Shown here: piece after piece, positions 1 to 7,817 of the stretch | How positions within the stretch are numbered: position 1 is the first letter of the stretch | Layout: every line of letters starts with the position of its first letter | Assembly: GCF_044386045.1 (NCBI RefSeq) | Contig: NZ_JBISCD010000036.1 | Location: 62,001 to 126,000, forward strand | Reading direction: 5' to 3' | DNA length: 64,000 bases | Origin: Thalassobellus sediminis | Lineage (GTDB): Bacteria > Bacteroidota > Bacteroidia > Flavobacteriales > Flavobacteriaceae | Program-made: the position numbers and the translations under genes | Notes under the pieces: generated by a model | Seen by the model: only the letters and a program-made list of their open reading frames with translations | The model's database searches: none | Told to the model about the DNA's origin: nothing

Positions 1-24
1 CTCTATCCTTGTATAAAATATGGT

Positions 25-203
25 AAAATGGTGTGTCAAACCACGAGGTAAACCATTTTGTAGTGTCTTTGCTCATATATGTTTTTGGGGTTCCCTCATG
101 TTGCTTAGGCAACATAAGGTCAGGCTTTCCGCTATATCTTTTGCAAAAAAAAGCAAAAGGATGCCGCATCAATCCTTAACCCGAATTATCAATAAACTTT
201 AAC
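25..203. repeat. Flavobacterial dispersed palindromic element
   Basis: Non-coding stretch with three hairpins: 25-32 pairs with 52-59 (AAAATGGT/ACCATTTT); 98-104 pairs perfectly with 109-115 (ATGTTGC, TTAG loop); 136-144 pairs with 153-162 around an A-run, with one bulged base. The segment around 117-179 (AGGTCAGGCTTTCCGCTATA, then GCCGCATCAATCCTTAAC) matches from memory a palindromic repeat scattered between genes in many Flavobacteriaceae. A 60-codon open frame crosses it but looks incidental. Could be a MITE-like or REP-like unit; the mobility is inferred. Confidence 0.6.
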
Positions 204-250
204 GTTTGCCGCAAAATTACGTTATTTTTGCAAAGTATTTGATAAGAAAA

Positions 251-1414
251 ATGGAAGAAAATTTTACAATGGTAGCCAAAACCCTTTTTGGCTTTGAAGA
301 ATTATTAGAAAAAGAACTCACTCAACTAGGTGCGCAAAATATAAAAAAAGGCACGCGAAATGTTTCATTTTCAGGCGATAAGGGGTTTATGTATAAAGCC
401 AATTTAGCACTACGTACTGCTATTAAAATATTAAAACCTATACATAGTTTTACCGTAAATAGCGAAAAAGATTTGTATGATAAAATCTATGCCATGGATT
501 GGTCTAAGCATTTAAAAGCCACAGGAACGCTGGCTGTAGATGCTACCATTCATTCCGATTTGTTTTCACACTCACTATATATAGCACAAAAAACAAAAGA
601 TGCTATTGTAGATAAGTTTAGAGATACAACAGGCGAACGCCCTAATGTCGATTTAAAATTTCCAGATCTTAAAATAAATGTACATATAGATAGGCATCAA
701 TGTACCATTTCTCTAGATTCATCTGGAGATTCGCTTCATAAACGTGGTTATAAAACAGCCACTAATATTGCACCAATAAATGAGGTATTGGCAGCAGGAC
801 TTATTATGTTGTCGGGTTGGGACGGACAAACCGATTTTATGGATCCTATGTGCGGATCGGGCACCATGCTTATTGAAGCCGCTATGATAGCTTGTAACAT
901 ACCACCAAACCTCATGCGTAAAGAATTTGCCTTTGAACGTTGGAGCGATTGGGATGTAGATTTGTTCGAAAAAATTGAAGAATCCTTATTAAAGAAAACT
1001 CGCGATTTTCATCATAAAATAATGGGTTATGATAAAGCACCAAGTGCTGTAACTAAAGCCAAAGAAAACGTAAAAAATGCCCAATTAGAAGATTTTATAG
1101 AAGTTAAGCACGAAGACTTTTTTAAAACCCAAAAAGGCGGCGACGAAAAACTACACATGGTATTTAACCCACCATACGGTGAGCGTTTAAATATCGATAT
1201 GGAAGAGTTTTACGCAAACATTGGCGATACACTTAAACAAAGTTACCCAGGTACCGATGCTTGGTTTATTACTTCTAATTTAGAAGCCTTAAAACATGTA
1301 GGCTTACGACCATCAAGAAAAATACATTTATTTAACGCCAAACTAGAATCAAGATTGGTTAAATACGTTATGTATGAAGGAAGTAAGAAAGGTAAATACA
1401 TGAACAAAGACTAA
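251..1414 (+). CDS. THUMP-domain class I SAM-dependent RNA methyltransferase (RlmL/YpsC type)
   Basis: Predicted rRNA guanine-N2 methyltransferase of the RlmL N-terminal half/YpsC family, acting on 23S rRNA in the cytoplasm. From the start at 251 it is 387 residues: a THUMP RNA-binding domain in about the first 150 residues (with DLKFPDLKINVHIDRH near its end), then a Rossmann methyltransferase domain with DPMCGSGTMLIEAAM (around residue 197, SAM binding) and FNPPYGERL (around 304, the catalytic N-P-P-Y motif of base N-methyltransferases). An in-frame ATG at 206 would add 15 residues that run through the end of the palindromic element; the ATG at 251 (MEENFTMVAKTLFGFEE) fits the family better, and 269 is also possible. 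It stands alone, with a repeat-rich gap downstream. Family assignment is firm; the exact rRNA target is inferred. Confidence 0.93.
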   Translation: MEENFTMVAKTLFGFEELLEKELTQLGAQNIKKGTRNVSFSGDKGFMYKANLALRTAIKILKPIHSFTVNSEKDLYDKIYAMDWSKHLKATGTLAVDATIHSDLFSHSLYIAQKTKDAIVDKFRDTTGERPNVDLKFPDLKINVHIDRHQCTISLDSSGDSLHKRGYKTATNIAPINEVLAAGLIMLSGWDGQTDFMDPMCGSGTMLIEAAMIACNIPPNLMRKEFAFERWSDWDVDLFEKIEESLLKKTRDFHHKIMGYDKAPSAVTKAKENVKNAQLEDFIEVKHEDFFKTQKGGDEKLHMVFNPPYGERLNIDMEEFYANIGDTLKQSYPGTDAWFITSNLEALKHVGLRPSRKIHLFNAKLESRLVKYVMYEGSKKGKYMNKD

Positions 1415-1436
1415 ATTCCTGCGCAGGCAGGAATCT
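1414..1436. repeat. Short palindromic repeat, CCTGCG..CAGG/GGAATCT family
   Basis: Begins on the last base of the methyltransferase stop codon. Core AATTCCTGCGCAGGCAGGAA is an imperfect palindrome followed by TCT. Related copies lie at 2547-2575, 24281-24309 and, degenerate, 33144-33172. Possibly works as a 3' end hairpin for the methyltransferase transcript. Confidence 0.6.
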
Positions 1437-1489
1437 TTTGATAGTAGTTCGTATTTAAATACAACTATAAAATTTAATAAACACATTTA

Positions 1490-1563
1490 GTCATTTCGAC
1501 GAAAGGAGAAATCACATCATCATTTTAGCGTCTATATGCGATTTCTCCTGTCGTCGAAATGAC
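1490..1563. repeat. Long inverted repeat (24-bp arms)
   Basis: Arms 1490-1513 and 1540-1563 are reverse complements with a single mismatch; loop 26 nt. The arm carries GTCATTTCGACG...GGAGAAATC. The right arm is also the first part of the tandem repeat that follows, and single arms recur at 1738-1763, 1937-1960 and 2601-2624. Such GTCATTTCGA..GAGAAATC repeats are common in intergenic DNA of Flavobacteriaceae (from memory). No open reading frame of note is present. Confidence 0.8.
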
Positions 1564-1963
1564 TTAGGAACGCAAAACATAAAGTGAGTTTAGTTAAACA
1601 CGTTTGTGCAGCATATCAATAAATAATGATTGTTTGTATTTGAGTTTTTAGGTATAAATAGTTGTTGTTAGTCATGTCGAAGGAGGTACGACTGAGATAT
1701 CACATTCCTTTTTTTGTGATGATAAGATTACTGTGATGCGATTTCTCCTGCCGTCGAAATGACTAAGGAACGCAAACATAAAGTGTGTTTAGTTAAACAC
1801 GTTTGTGCAGTATATCAATAAATAATGATTGTTAGTATTTGAGTTTTTAGGTATAAATAGTTATTGTTAGTCATGTCGAAGGAGGTACGACTGAGATATC
1901 ACATTCCTTTTTTCGTGATGATAAGATTACTGTGATGCGATTTCTCCTAGCGTGGAAATGACA
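1538..1963. repeat. Tandem duplication of a 200-bp intergenic unit
   Basis: Two direct copies, about 1538-1737 and 1738-1936 (period 200 then 199), followed by a partial third copy at 1937-1963. The copies differ by a few substitutions and 1-bp indels. Each unit contains GCGATTTCTCCT..CGTCGAAATGAC, a GTTTAGTTAAAC palindrome and GTCATGTCGAAGGAGGTACG. The 567-base gap 1415-1981 holds only these repeats; no gene was seen in it. Confidence 0.85.
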
Positions 1964-1981
1964 TAGGATTGACTTTTACTT

Positions 1982-2494
1982 CTAAAACAAAGGTAAACGC
2001 TCACACTGAGCAATTAAAAACAACTTACCACAAGCACGTGCATCAGACAAGGCGTCGTGATGTTTTAAAGCAATATTATGCACTTTACAACAGGCATCTA
2101 ACTTAGCAGGCTTATAGCCTTTTTTGCGATAAATTTTAAGCGTACATTCCCAACGGTCTTCCATAACTAAATCTGTGTGCGGAATGTTATAATCTTTCAT
2201 CGTTTTTAGTAAAACGGATCTGTCAAACGATTCGTTGTGAGCCACGGTAACAATACCAGAAATACGTTTTTTAATCTCAGGATATACAGCATTAAATTTA
2301 GGAGAAAACCGCGTGTCGTCTTCTGTAATACCATGCACTTGTTGGTTGTGCCAATTATAATCGTTGTTTGGTGGTTGTATTAAAGCATGAAACTCCTCAA
2401 TAATAACTCCATCTTTAAACGTAACAATACCAACAGAACAAATGTTGTGTCCTTTTGCGGTTTCAAAGTCTATTGCAGCGAAAGTGGTTGCCAT
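1982..2494 (-). CDS. 3'-5' exonuclease, DEDDh (DnaQ/RNase T-like) family
   Basis: Stand-alone exonuclease of 170 residues that would remove nucleotides from 3' ends of DNA or RNA using two metal ions. Exo I motif is IDFETA (D9, E11), the middle acidic motif lies near the N-D-E-S-F-D run about residue 85, and the C-terminal HDALSDARA supplies the DEDDh histidine and last aspartate (around 148-153). The length fits single-domain DnaQ-like exonucleases, not a polymerase subunit. Transcribed alone, between repeat-rich gaps. Substrate cannot be told from sequence. Confidence 0.9.
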   Translation of the reverse strand: MATTFAAIDFETAKGHNICSVGIVTFKDGVIIEEFHALIQPPNNDYNWHNQQVHGITEDDTRFSPKFNAVYPEIKKRISGIVTVAHNESFDRSVLLKTMKDYNIPHTDLVMEDRWECTLKIYRKKGYKPAKLDACCKVHNIALKHHDALSDARACGKLFLIAQCERLPLF

Positions 2495-2546
2495 GGTTTG
2501 GTTTTGGGAGTAAAGTTACTGTTTTATGTTTGGAAATTGAATTAAA

Positions 2547-2624
2547 AATCCCTGCGCATGCTGGAATCTCATTAATATAAGTACTTAAGTTTCTTTATGT
2601 GATTTCTCCTTGCGTCGAAATGAC
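2547..2624. repeat. Two repeat-family copies between exonuclease and HEPN-like genes
   Basis: 2547-2575 is another copy of the CCTGCG..GGAATCTCATTAA palindrome. 2601-2624 (GATTTCTCCTTGCGTCGAAA then TGAC) is a single arm of the inverted/tandem repeat found at 1540-1563, 1740-1763 and 1940-1960. Confidence 0.7.
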
Positions 2625-2686
2625 TTTGGTAACGCCACTAGTTGCAAACTAGTGGTAGAGGTTAAGAAATAATGGGGTTTACTTTG

Positions 2687-3287
2687 TTATATTTTCATTG
2701 CTTCAATTTGCTTATTTAAAAATTCTTGAATCTCTTTTTTATGTCTAGAACTTAAAGGTCCACTAATTCTTCCGTTTTTTTCCATATCCGTTATTTCATC
2801 TTCCTTTTTTGGAAAAGGAAAGCGACCAGCCCAACTAGTATAATTTTGAAAATTGTTTAATAGTTCAATTTCTTTTTTAGATAGCTCTATTTTATAGTGA
2901 TCAACTATTTCCATGTATCCATGACCATCAGTTTTTTTTGATTTCCATTTGTTCATGAATTCCTTGAAAGAAGTAATTTGCCCATTAAGAATATTGTCTT
3001 TTTCTTCAAATAATGCTCTAGCTTTTAATATTAATTCTAAACTTACTGCGTACATAAGCATACTTCCTCTAATTAATCCAAGAATGTGAATTCGTTCATT
3101 ATCGTCTTTATTTTTTATAACTTCTTTTGCTTTTTCGAATGAATCGTCAGCAGCAAGTTTTAGACTTAAAGCATGTTCTTCATAAATGAGCCATGATAGT
3201 GAAGATCTTATGTTGGAATATTTTCTAATAATAACGATATTCTATTTTGAAATTGGGTTTTAATTCTTTAAATCGATTTATTTTCAT
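2687..3287 (-). pseudogene. Frameshifted HEPN-like protein gene
   Basis: The longest ATG-initiated frame here (124 residues from 3061) is clearly the C-terminal part of a longer protein: its reading frame stays open and coding-like upstream to a TAG near 3240 but has no ATG, GTG or TTG. A second frame starts at ATG 3287 (MKINRFKELKPNFKIEYRYY) and hits a stop in a TTATTATTA tract just where the other frame takes over. 2687-3287 is 601 bases, i.e. 200 codons plus one base, so a single inserted base explains the break. The joined protein (about 199 residues) is helical, with an SMLMYAVSLELILKARALFE segment and later DHYKIELS, resembling HEPN-type proteins of toxin and defence modules; that resemblance is tentative. 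Could be a real pseudogene, phase-variable, or a sequencing error. Confidence 0.6.
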
Positions 3288-3454
3288 AAATAAGCTAAAG
3301 TAGATTTTTTTATGGTATTATAAATAAGTTGATAAAAGTATATTAACAACAGTTCATCTTTTAAGTCTATTTAACAATCTCTTACTATGAGTTATACTTA
3401 ACTTTAGAAGAGGCTTCATAAGACCGTTTCAAGCCTTACAATGATATCTAGTTT

Positions 3455-4189
3455 TTAATACTCCCAAATTTTAGTTGGTGTTTTCTTTTGCTTGTGAATA
3501 TCATTGCCGCTTATTCTGTCCCAAAAACGTCCACCTACAATTTGTTCTACATCGTATGTGCAAACAAGATAGTCTTCAATATTACCACTTAATCGCTTGT
3601 TTTCCATTTCGAAAGTCCAAAGCGATAACCTGCCTTTAATATCTTCAGCAAGTACACTTTTTACAAAAGCATGCGGAACAGGAACGTCTATTCCGTATTT
3701 ATCGGTAGGATTTCCTATGGTTTCAACCTTTTTCTGAAAATAGAATATGGGTGCGGTTAGTACATAGGTTTCTAAAATATCGTCTTTGTTGTTAAGGGTG
3801 CGTATGGCTTGTTCTAGTTTACGCCACATACGTCTGTTAAAATGGGGTTTTTGAGGCGACATATTAGATAACAAAAAGGTTTCGCTATTTTGAATTTCTT
3901 GTATGTCTTGGTTGGCACTTGCTACAAGATGCCCTCTGTCGAATCCGCTGCCTTTATAAGCGTTTAAACCTGCTCTAAACCTTTTTGGAAGTCTTATATC
4001 TGCACGGAAATTATTCATCCTGTCTGCATCTTGCAATATGTACTGATTTCTATTAATTATTTCGAGCGTCCATTTTGCTTGTCTAAAATACCATGAGTAT
4101 CCTATGGTAAAATATCTACCAGTTAATATTTCATCGCAAACGGGAGCTCCATAGCGGAGTTCTGGTTGAATTTGAAAAGGATTATTCAT
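3455..4189 (-). CDS. DNA/RNA non-specific endonuclease (NUC1/Serratia nuclease family)
   Basis: Beta-beta-alpha metal nuclease of 244 residues that would cut DNA and RNA without sequence preference. The signature DRGH is at 84-87 (H87 the general base), and the magnesium-binding asparagine and nearby glutamate are in HFNRRMWRKLE (N118, E126), all in the spacing of the family. No signal peptide is visible, unlike secreted Serratia nuclease, so the enzyme is either cytoplasmic or exported by another route. It is transcribed alone on the minus strand, next to the broken HEPN-like gene. A free intracellular NUC1 nuclease would normally need an inhibitor; none is adjacent. A role in nucleotide scavenging or defence is inference. 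Confidence 0.9.
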   Translation of the reverse strand: MNNPFQIQPELRYGAPVCDEILTGRYFTIGYSWYFRQAKWTLEIINRNQYILQDADRMNNFRADIRLPKRFRAGLNAYKGSGFDRGHLVASANQDIQEIQNSETFLLSNMSPQKPHFNRRMWRKLEQAIRTLNNKDDILETYVLTAPIFYFQKKVETIGNPTDKYGIDVPVPHAFVKSVLAEDIKGRLSLWTFEMENKRLSGNIEDYLVCTYDVEQIVGGRFWDRISGNDIHKQKKTPTKIWEY

Positions 4190-4463
4190 TTTGGTTGGTT
4201 TTTAGGTTTAATAATGGATGGTGTTTGTATTATTTGTGAATTCGTTTTTAGAGTCTAACAATTTGATATTAAATTGATTAAAAAAAGTGTATCTGTCGAT
4301 AGGCTAAGTTATATTTTTAATAAATGCCTGTCAATAAGTACTTGTACGTAATTTTAAGTAAGTTGTTTTTAGTCTATCCTGTAGAAAAAATGGGGTAGAA
4401 AACATGATATAATAATATGCTATTTTGAGATGTGCATATAATTTTTAAAACTAGTCATTTAAC

Positions 4464-4925
4464 TTAGTTCTTTATGGCATTTTCTATTTGTCTTCTGTGT
4501 CTTAAAATATGAACTATGGCATGTTCCATTAATTGTTCAAAATCATAAGTGACGTTCCATCTGGTGTTAAACTTTAGTTTTTCGATGTCTTTATTTGTTT
4601 TATACCAAAGGCTTTCAAAAGATTGTTCGGTAAAATCTAACATCTTATCAATTTCTGTAATTCCTTTGTTTGGTGTTTCTACGTTTTCGCTGTATTCAAA
4701 CCATGCTTTATTATTTGCTGCGTTTATATAATTGGCATAGGTGTAACCCGATTGAATAATGTGGGTGGTTATAGTTTGTACAGATTTGCAATCTGGATCT
4801 TTAGTGTCTTTATCTGTTATTTTTTCAAAAGATTCCTGAGAAAGAGTAGCTAAGATTTGTTTAAGTGCTATGGTAGCCCTTTTGTATTCGTCTAACAACG
4901 CTAATAACATGCCGTTTTTTGTCAT
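4464..4925 (-). CDS. DinB-like superfamily protein
   Basis: Small four-helix protein of 153 residues resembling the DinB/YfiT fold of putative metal-dependent hydrolases and thiol transferases. Histidines that could form the metal site are at TITTHIIQSGYTYAN (around residue 52) and in the C-terminal HAIVHILRHRRQIENAI, the region where DinB proteins place an HxxxH pair. It sits 11 bases downstream of the RDD-family gene on the same strand, so the two are probably cotranscribed. Substrate unknown. A second, more typical DinB/DUF1572 protein lies at 31001-31567. Confidence 0.8.
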   Translation of the reverse strand: MTKNGMLLALLDEYKRATIALKQILATLSQESFEKITDKDTKDPDCKSVQTITTHIIQSGYTYANYINAANNKAWFEYSENVETPNKGITEIDKMLDFTEQSFESLWYKTNKDIEKLKFNTRWNVTYDFEQLMEHAIVHILRHRRQIENAIKN

Positions 4926-4936
4926 ATTTACTAGGT

Positions 4937-5335
4937 TTATTTTTTAAAAGGCTTCACAATTGATTTAGCAAAACTATCATGAATTGCTTGTCCTTTTTTA
5001 TCTCCGTGAATGGTTAGTAAAGATAACCAACCTAATGCTGCTTTTAATATAAAACGTACAATAGCTATTGGAAAATTGATATTCTTAGTTTCATCTTTTT
5101 CTTTTTTAACCACAATGTCATTAAAAAAATGTCCAATGGTTGCTCCAAATATACTTACCAATATAGGTTCGTATAGTAAAAATAAAAATATAAAAACCGA
5201 TATTCTAACCGTATTTGAAACTGTTTCGAATGCATTAAAAATTTCGGTTGCTGAATACATTAAAGTAATTAATACAATGGAATCAATAACAGCCGCTTTA
5301 ACTCTGGTTGATAATCGTGCGTAATTGTTTCCCAT
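4937..5335 (-). CDS. RDD family membrane protein
   Basis: Integral inner-membrane protein of 132 residues. The N-terminal stretch RLSTRVKAAVIDSIVLITLM has the Arg and Asp-in-helix pattern of RDD proteins; hydrophobic segments are around 16-33, 40-62 and 88-108, and the GATIGHFFNDI loop plus basic C-terminus match the family. RDD proteins have been linked to ion or solute transport, but the function here is not known. Lies between the DinB-like gene (11 bases downstream) and the zinc-ribbon membrane gene (52 bases upstream), all minus strand, suggesting an operon. Confidence 0.85.
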   Translation of the reverse strand: MGNNYARLSTRVKAAVIDSIVLITLMYSATEIFNAFETVSNTVRISVFIFLFLLYEPILVSIFGATIGHFFNDIVVKKEKDETKNINFPIAIVRFILKAALGWLSLLTIHGDKKGQAIHDSFAKSIVKPFKK

Positions 5336-5387
5336 GCTATTTTATTTAAGTTTTTTTTAAATCTTTTATACAGTAAAATATATTAAG

Positions 5388-6062
5388 TTAAGACTTATTA
5401 CTTTCTAAATTATAAAGATCTTTTTCTGTAAAAGCTCTAAAAGCAAATTTATAACCTTCGTAAGCAGCTATAGCGTAAAAGAATAAATCCATAGGGCTAA
5501 AGGTTTCTACCATTAATGATGGTACTAAGCTGTAATCTATTAAGCCTAAAACTTCTATATAGCCTAAGCTTTCTTGGTTAGCGGCAAAACCAATCATGCT
5601 AAAAAAGTTTCCTAATAAGCAACTAAGTATAGCAATAACAGCACCTGTAATACCAAATATTTGATCGATACCTTTACCAATATAACGCATAGTTAAGCCA
5701 ACACCTGCACCTATAGCAATGGCCATATAACCTATTTGATATTCTGTTGCAACAGTTATAGCTGCCCATAATAAACCACCTGCAATACCTACAATTAAGC
5801 CTGCTATGAGTGCTTTTGGGTAATCTTGCTCTGCTTTAAATTTATCGATGTCTCGTTCTGATAGGTTTTGTAAAACCTGCCCGTGTTCAACAACTTCGGT
5901 ATCATCAATTTTTTCAATTACTTCGTTATCTAATTCAAACGATTTACATTCTGTATCAAAATTGGCAATTTCCCCTGTTTCACTACAAATGAGACCTATT
6001 TTCATATCTAGTTCTCTTTTAGTACATTTTTTACAAAATTTTAAATGTGCTTCTCTGTTCAT
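5388..6062 (-). CDS. Unknown membrane protein with N-terminal zinc-ribbon-like Cys motif
   Basis: Protein of 224 residues not assigned to a family. Its N-terminus holds four cysteines, CKKC at 10-13 then C26 and C39, consistent with a small metal-binding knuckle. A linker of charged residues follows, then about four hydrophobic helices between residues 85 and 205 (glycine-rich ALIAGLIVGIAGGLLW and AIAIGAGVGLTMRYIGKG are the first two), ending with a short cytoplasmic tail. The layout suggests a membrane protein whose cytoplasmic head senses metal or binds a partner. Next gene downstream is the RDD membrane protein. No function is proposed. Confidence 0.75.
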   Translation of the reverse strand: MNREAHLKFCKKCTKRELDMKIGLICSETGEIANFDTECKSFELDNEVIEKIDDTEVVEHGQVLQNLSERDIDKFKAEQDYPKALIAGLIVGIAGGLLWAAITVATEYQIGYMAIAIGAGVGLTMRYIGKGIDQIFGITGAVIAILSCLLGNFFSMIGFAANQESLGYIEVLGLIDYSLVPSLMVETFSPMDLFFYAIAAYEGYKFAFRAFTEKDLYNLESNKS

Positions 6063-6168
6063 GTGCTGCTAAGTTGAAGGTTTTTAAAAAAAAAGTCTCC
6101 TTCAAACATAAGTAAAAACTTTTGAATACGTAGGAAAAAATCGATGTTAATTAAAGTTGTTCTGTAAT

Positions 6169-7479
6169 TTAAAGTGATAATAAATTATTAGCAATATTAT
6201 CTCGTAGTTCTGGTTTAGCATAAACTTCTTCCGCGTAAGCGTTCCAATCAGCAACTACTTGATTTATTTCTGTAATGATATTGTCTGCCTTTTTAATGTT
6301 CATGCTTTTGGCTACGGTTAATAAATCATGGCGTGTAAAATCCTTCCGTTTTCCATTGATACTTAAGGCATGCTGACTTACCCAAACGCTACCAGGTCTG
6401 TAAGCGTAGCAAATATCGTAAGCGGGGGCTAGCTCCCATGGTTGCCCTTGTTTTAGTCTGAAAGCGAAATTTTTGGTGTGGTCGTCACAATTTTTTGCAA
6501 TAACGTTAAATGCCATTCTGCGAAACATTTGTTCTGCCTGTGGATAAGGCAAGCGAAGTATACGCATGGTTTGAAAGAGTTGCTCGTAACTAAAACTTTG
6601 CATCTCGTTAAAATCGAAATGTTGCATGGCGCAAAAGGTTTGTATGTGGTGTTTAATGTTGCCACCTTCTCTATCAAAACGTTTGGTCATAAAGTGAGCG
6701 CGTCCGTTTTCTTCTAATAGAATAGATTCCATCATGTCAATACCGCAGTCTCTTGCCATATTGTAATAGGCCATTTCAATTCTGCCGTAGCCTTTGCTTT
6801 CTCCAAATTGTGCTTCGCTAACACCATCTAATTTTATAAGATATTGCTCGAAACCTTTTGGCGATTTGGTTTGTCCGGAGCGTATTTGTCCAGTTTTTTT
6901 ATTGTAAGCTATAATCGCTTTTGGTCGCGCACCACCTGCAGATGTTCCTATTTTTAGTATGTCGAGCATGGCTTGTTGCTCGTCTTGGTTTAAATTGGTT
7001 TCAAAATCCTCTCGCTTATTTAGCATGCGTTGTGCAATATCAACCAAACTGTGTATTTCTACTTCAAAAGTGCGTTTGTTAGGCTTTAGTTGCGTGGGTT
7101 CAAATTCTAAAGCTCCCATACCTCTGGTACCTATAAAGCATAATTGCTCAATAGGGTTCATGCTGTTTTCTGCACGTCCTTGTTGCGCTAACCAGCTATT
7201 TATAAGTTGATTTCCGTATTTGTCTGGTAATACATCGGCTAATAAACCTGGTAAGCCTTTAAATGTGTCGTAATCGCCATTTCTTAGCATGCGCAATTCA
7301 GGAAAAGAAAATATTTGTGTTCCAGATTGAACAGGGATTTTAATAGGTGCTAAATCGATACCTGTGGCTTTAAATTTAGGATCGTATTCAAAACTAGCAA
7401 TTCCTGTGGCATCATCCCAAGAAACGGCACCAACTATTTGATCCCATATTTTAACAAAAGCTGTGTTTGTACTTACCAT
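6169..7479 (-). CDS. hipA: HipA-type Ser/Thr kinase toxin
   Basis: Toxin component of a type II HipBA system; HipA kinases phosphorylate targets such as glutamyl-tRNA synthetase and cause growth arrest or persistence. At 436 residues it is full length. A HipA N-terminal region (with LPGLLADVLPDKYGN around 75-90) is followed by a glycine-rich loop GTSAGGARPKAII (around 185) and kinase core motifs NCDDHTKNFAF (around 330, catalytic Asp and Asn) and AYDICYA (metal-binding Asp). Its ATG overlaps the end of the hipB-like gene by 7 bases, typical of translational coupling of antitoxin then toxin. All key residues look intact, so the toxin is probably active. The physiological target is unknown. Confidence 0.93.
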   Translation of the reverse strand: MVSTNTAFVKIWDQIVGAVSWDDATGIASFEYDPKFKATGIDLAPIKIPVQSGTQIFSFPELRMLRNGDYDTFKGLPGLLADVLPDKYGNQLINSWLAQQGRAENSMNPIEQLCFIGTRGMGALEFEPTQLKPNKRTFEVEIHSLVDIAQRMLNKREDFETNLNQDEQQAMLDILKIGTSAGGARPKAIIAYNKKTGQIRSGQTKSPKGFEQYLIKLDGVSEAQFGESKGYGRIEMAYYNMARDCGIDMMESILLEENGRAHFMTKRFDREGGNIKHHIQTFCAMQHFDFNEMQSFSYEQLFQTMRILRLPYPQAEQMFRRMAFNVIAKNCDDHTKNFAFRLKQGQPWELAPAYDICYAYRPGSVWVSQHALSINGKRKDFTRHDLLTVAKSMNIKKADNIITEINQVVADWNAYAEEVYAKPELRDNIANNLLSL

Positions 7480-7817
7480 TCCGATTCAGTTTCATTGTTA
7501 TTATTACTGTTTCTAGCACGTTGGCGTTTTTGTTTTTCTAGTTTAGCTAACTCTAACGGACTTATTTGAGTCTCTATTTTAAATGAATTAAAAACATGAA
7601 GCAAATCGAGTGCGCGAAGTATTTGTACAAGAGATGTTAATGAAATAGCTTCTCCGTTTTCTATTTGACTAATGGTCCAGCGATTAACACCTGCGTGTTC
7701 TGCTGTTTGTGCCTGGGTTTTATTTTGATTTAAGCGTTGCTGCTTAATATAGCTACCTATGGTCTCAATGATAGATTTATCGCTCATTGAAGTCCAGTTA
7801 ATGTTAGTATTTGCCAT
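7473..7817 (-). CDS. hipB: HipB-type XRE-family antitoxin and repressor
   Basis: Antitoxin and autorepressor partner of the downstream hipA. It has one Cro/C1-type helix-turn-helix, roughly residues 16-72 (IGSYIKQQRLNQNKTQAQTA then VNRWTISQIENGE), followed by a basic, disordered tail rich in Arg, Asn and Glu. Length 114 from the ATG at 7817. An internal ATG at 7787 (MSDKSIIETIGSY) may be the true start: it would begin just before the HTH domain and would place both 15-bp direct repeats of the upstream region outside the coding sequence, where operators would be expected. The stop overlaps the hipA start. Confidence 0.9.
   Translation of the reverse strand: MANTNINWTSMSDKSIIETIGSYIKQQRLNQNKTQAQTAEHAGVNRWTISQIENGEAISLTSLVQILRALDLLHVFNSFKIETQISPLELAKLEKQKRQRARNSNNNNETESEW

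Noticed and set aside
20..202. 60-codon open frame at the start of the window
   Set aside because: It lies wholly in the palindromic repeat element, with hairpin-like sequence and no protein-like composition.
1490..1963. CRISPR array
   Set aside because: Units are 200 bp, only two to three copies, no short repeat-spacer structure and no cas genes.
5010..5324. 104-codon plus-strand frame opposite the RDD gene
   Set aside because: Antisense shadow of a recognised membrane protein, with no support of its own.
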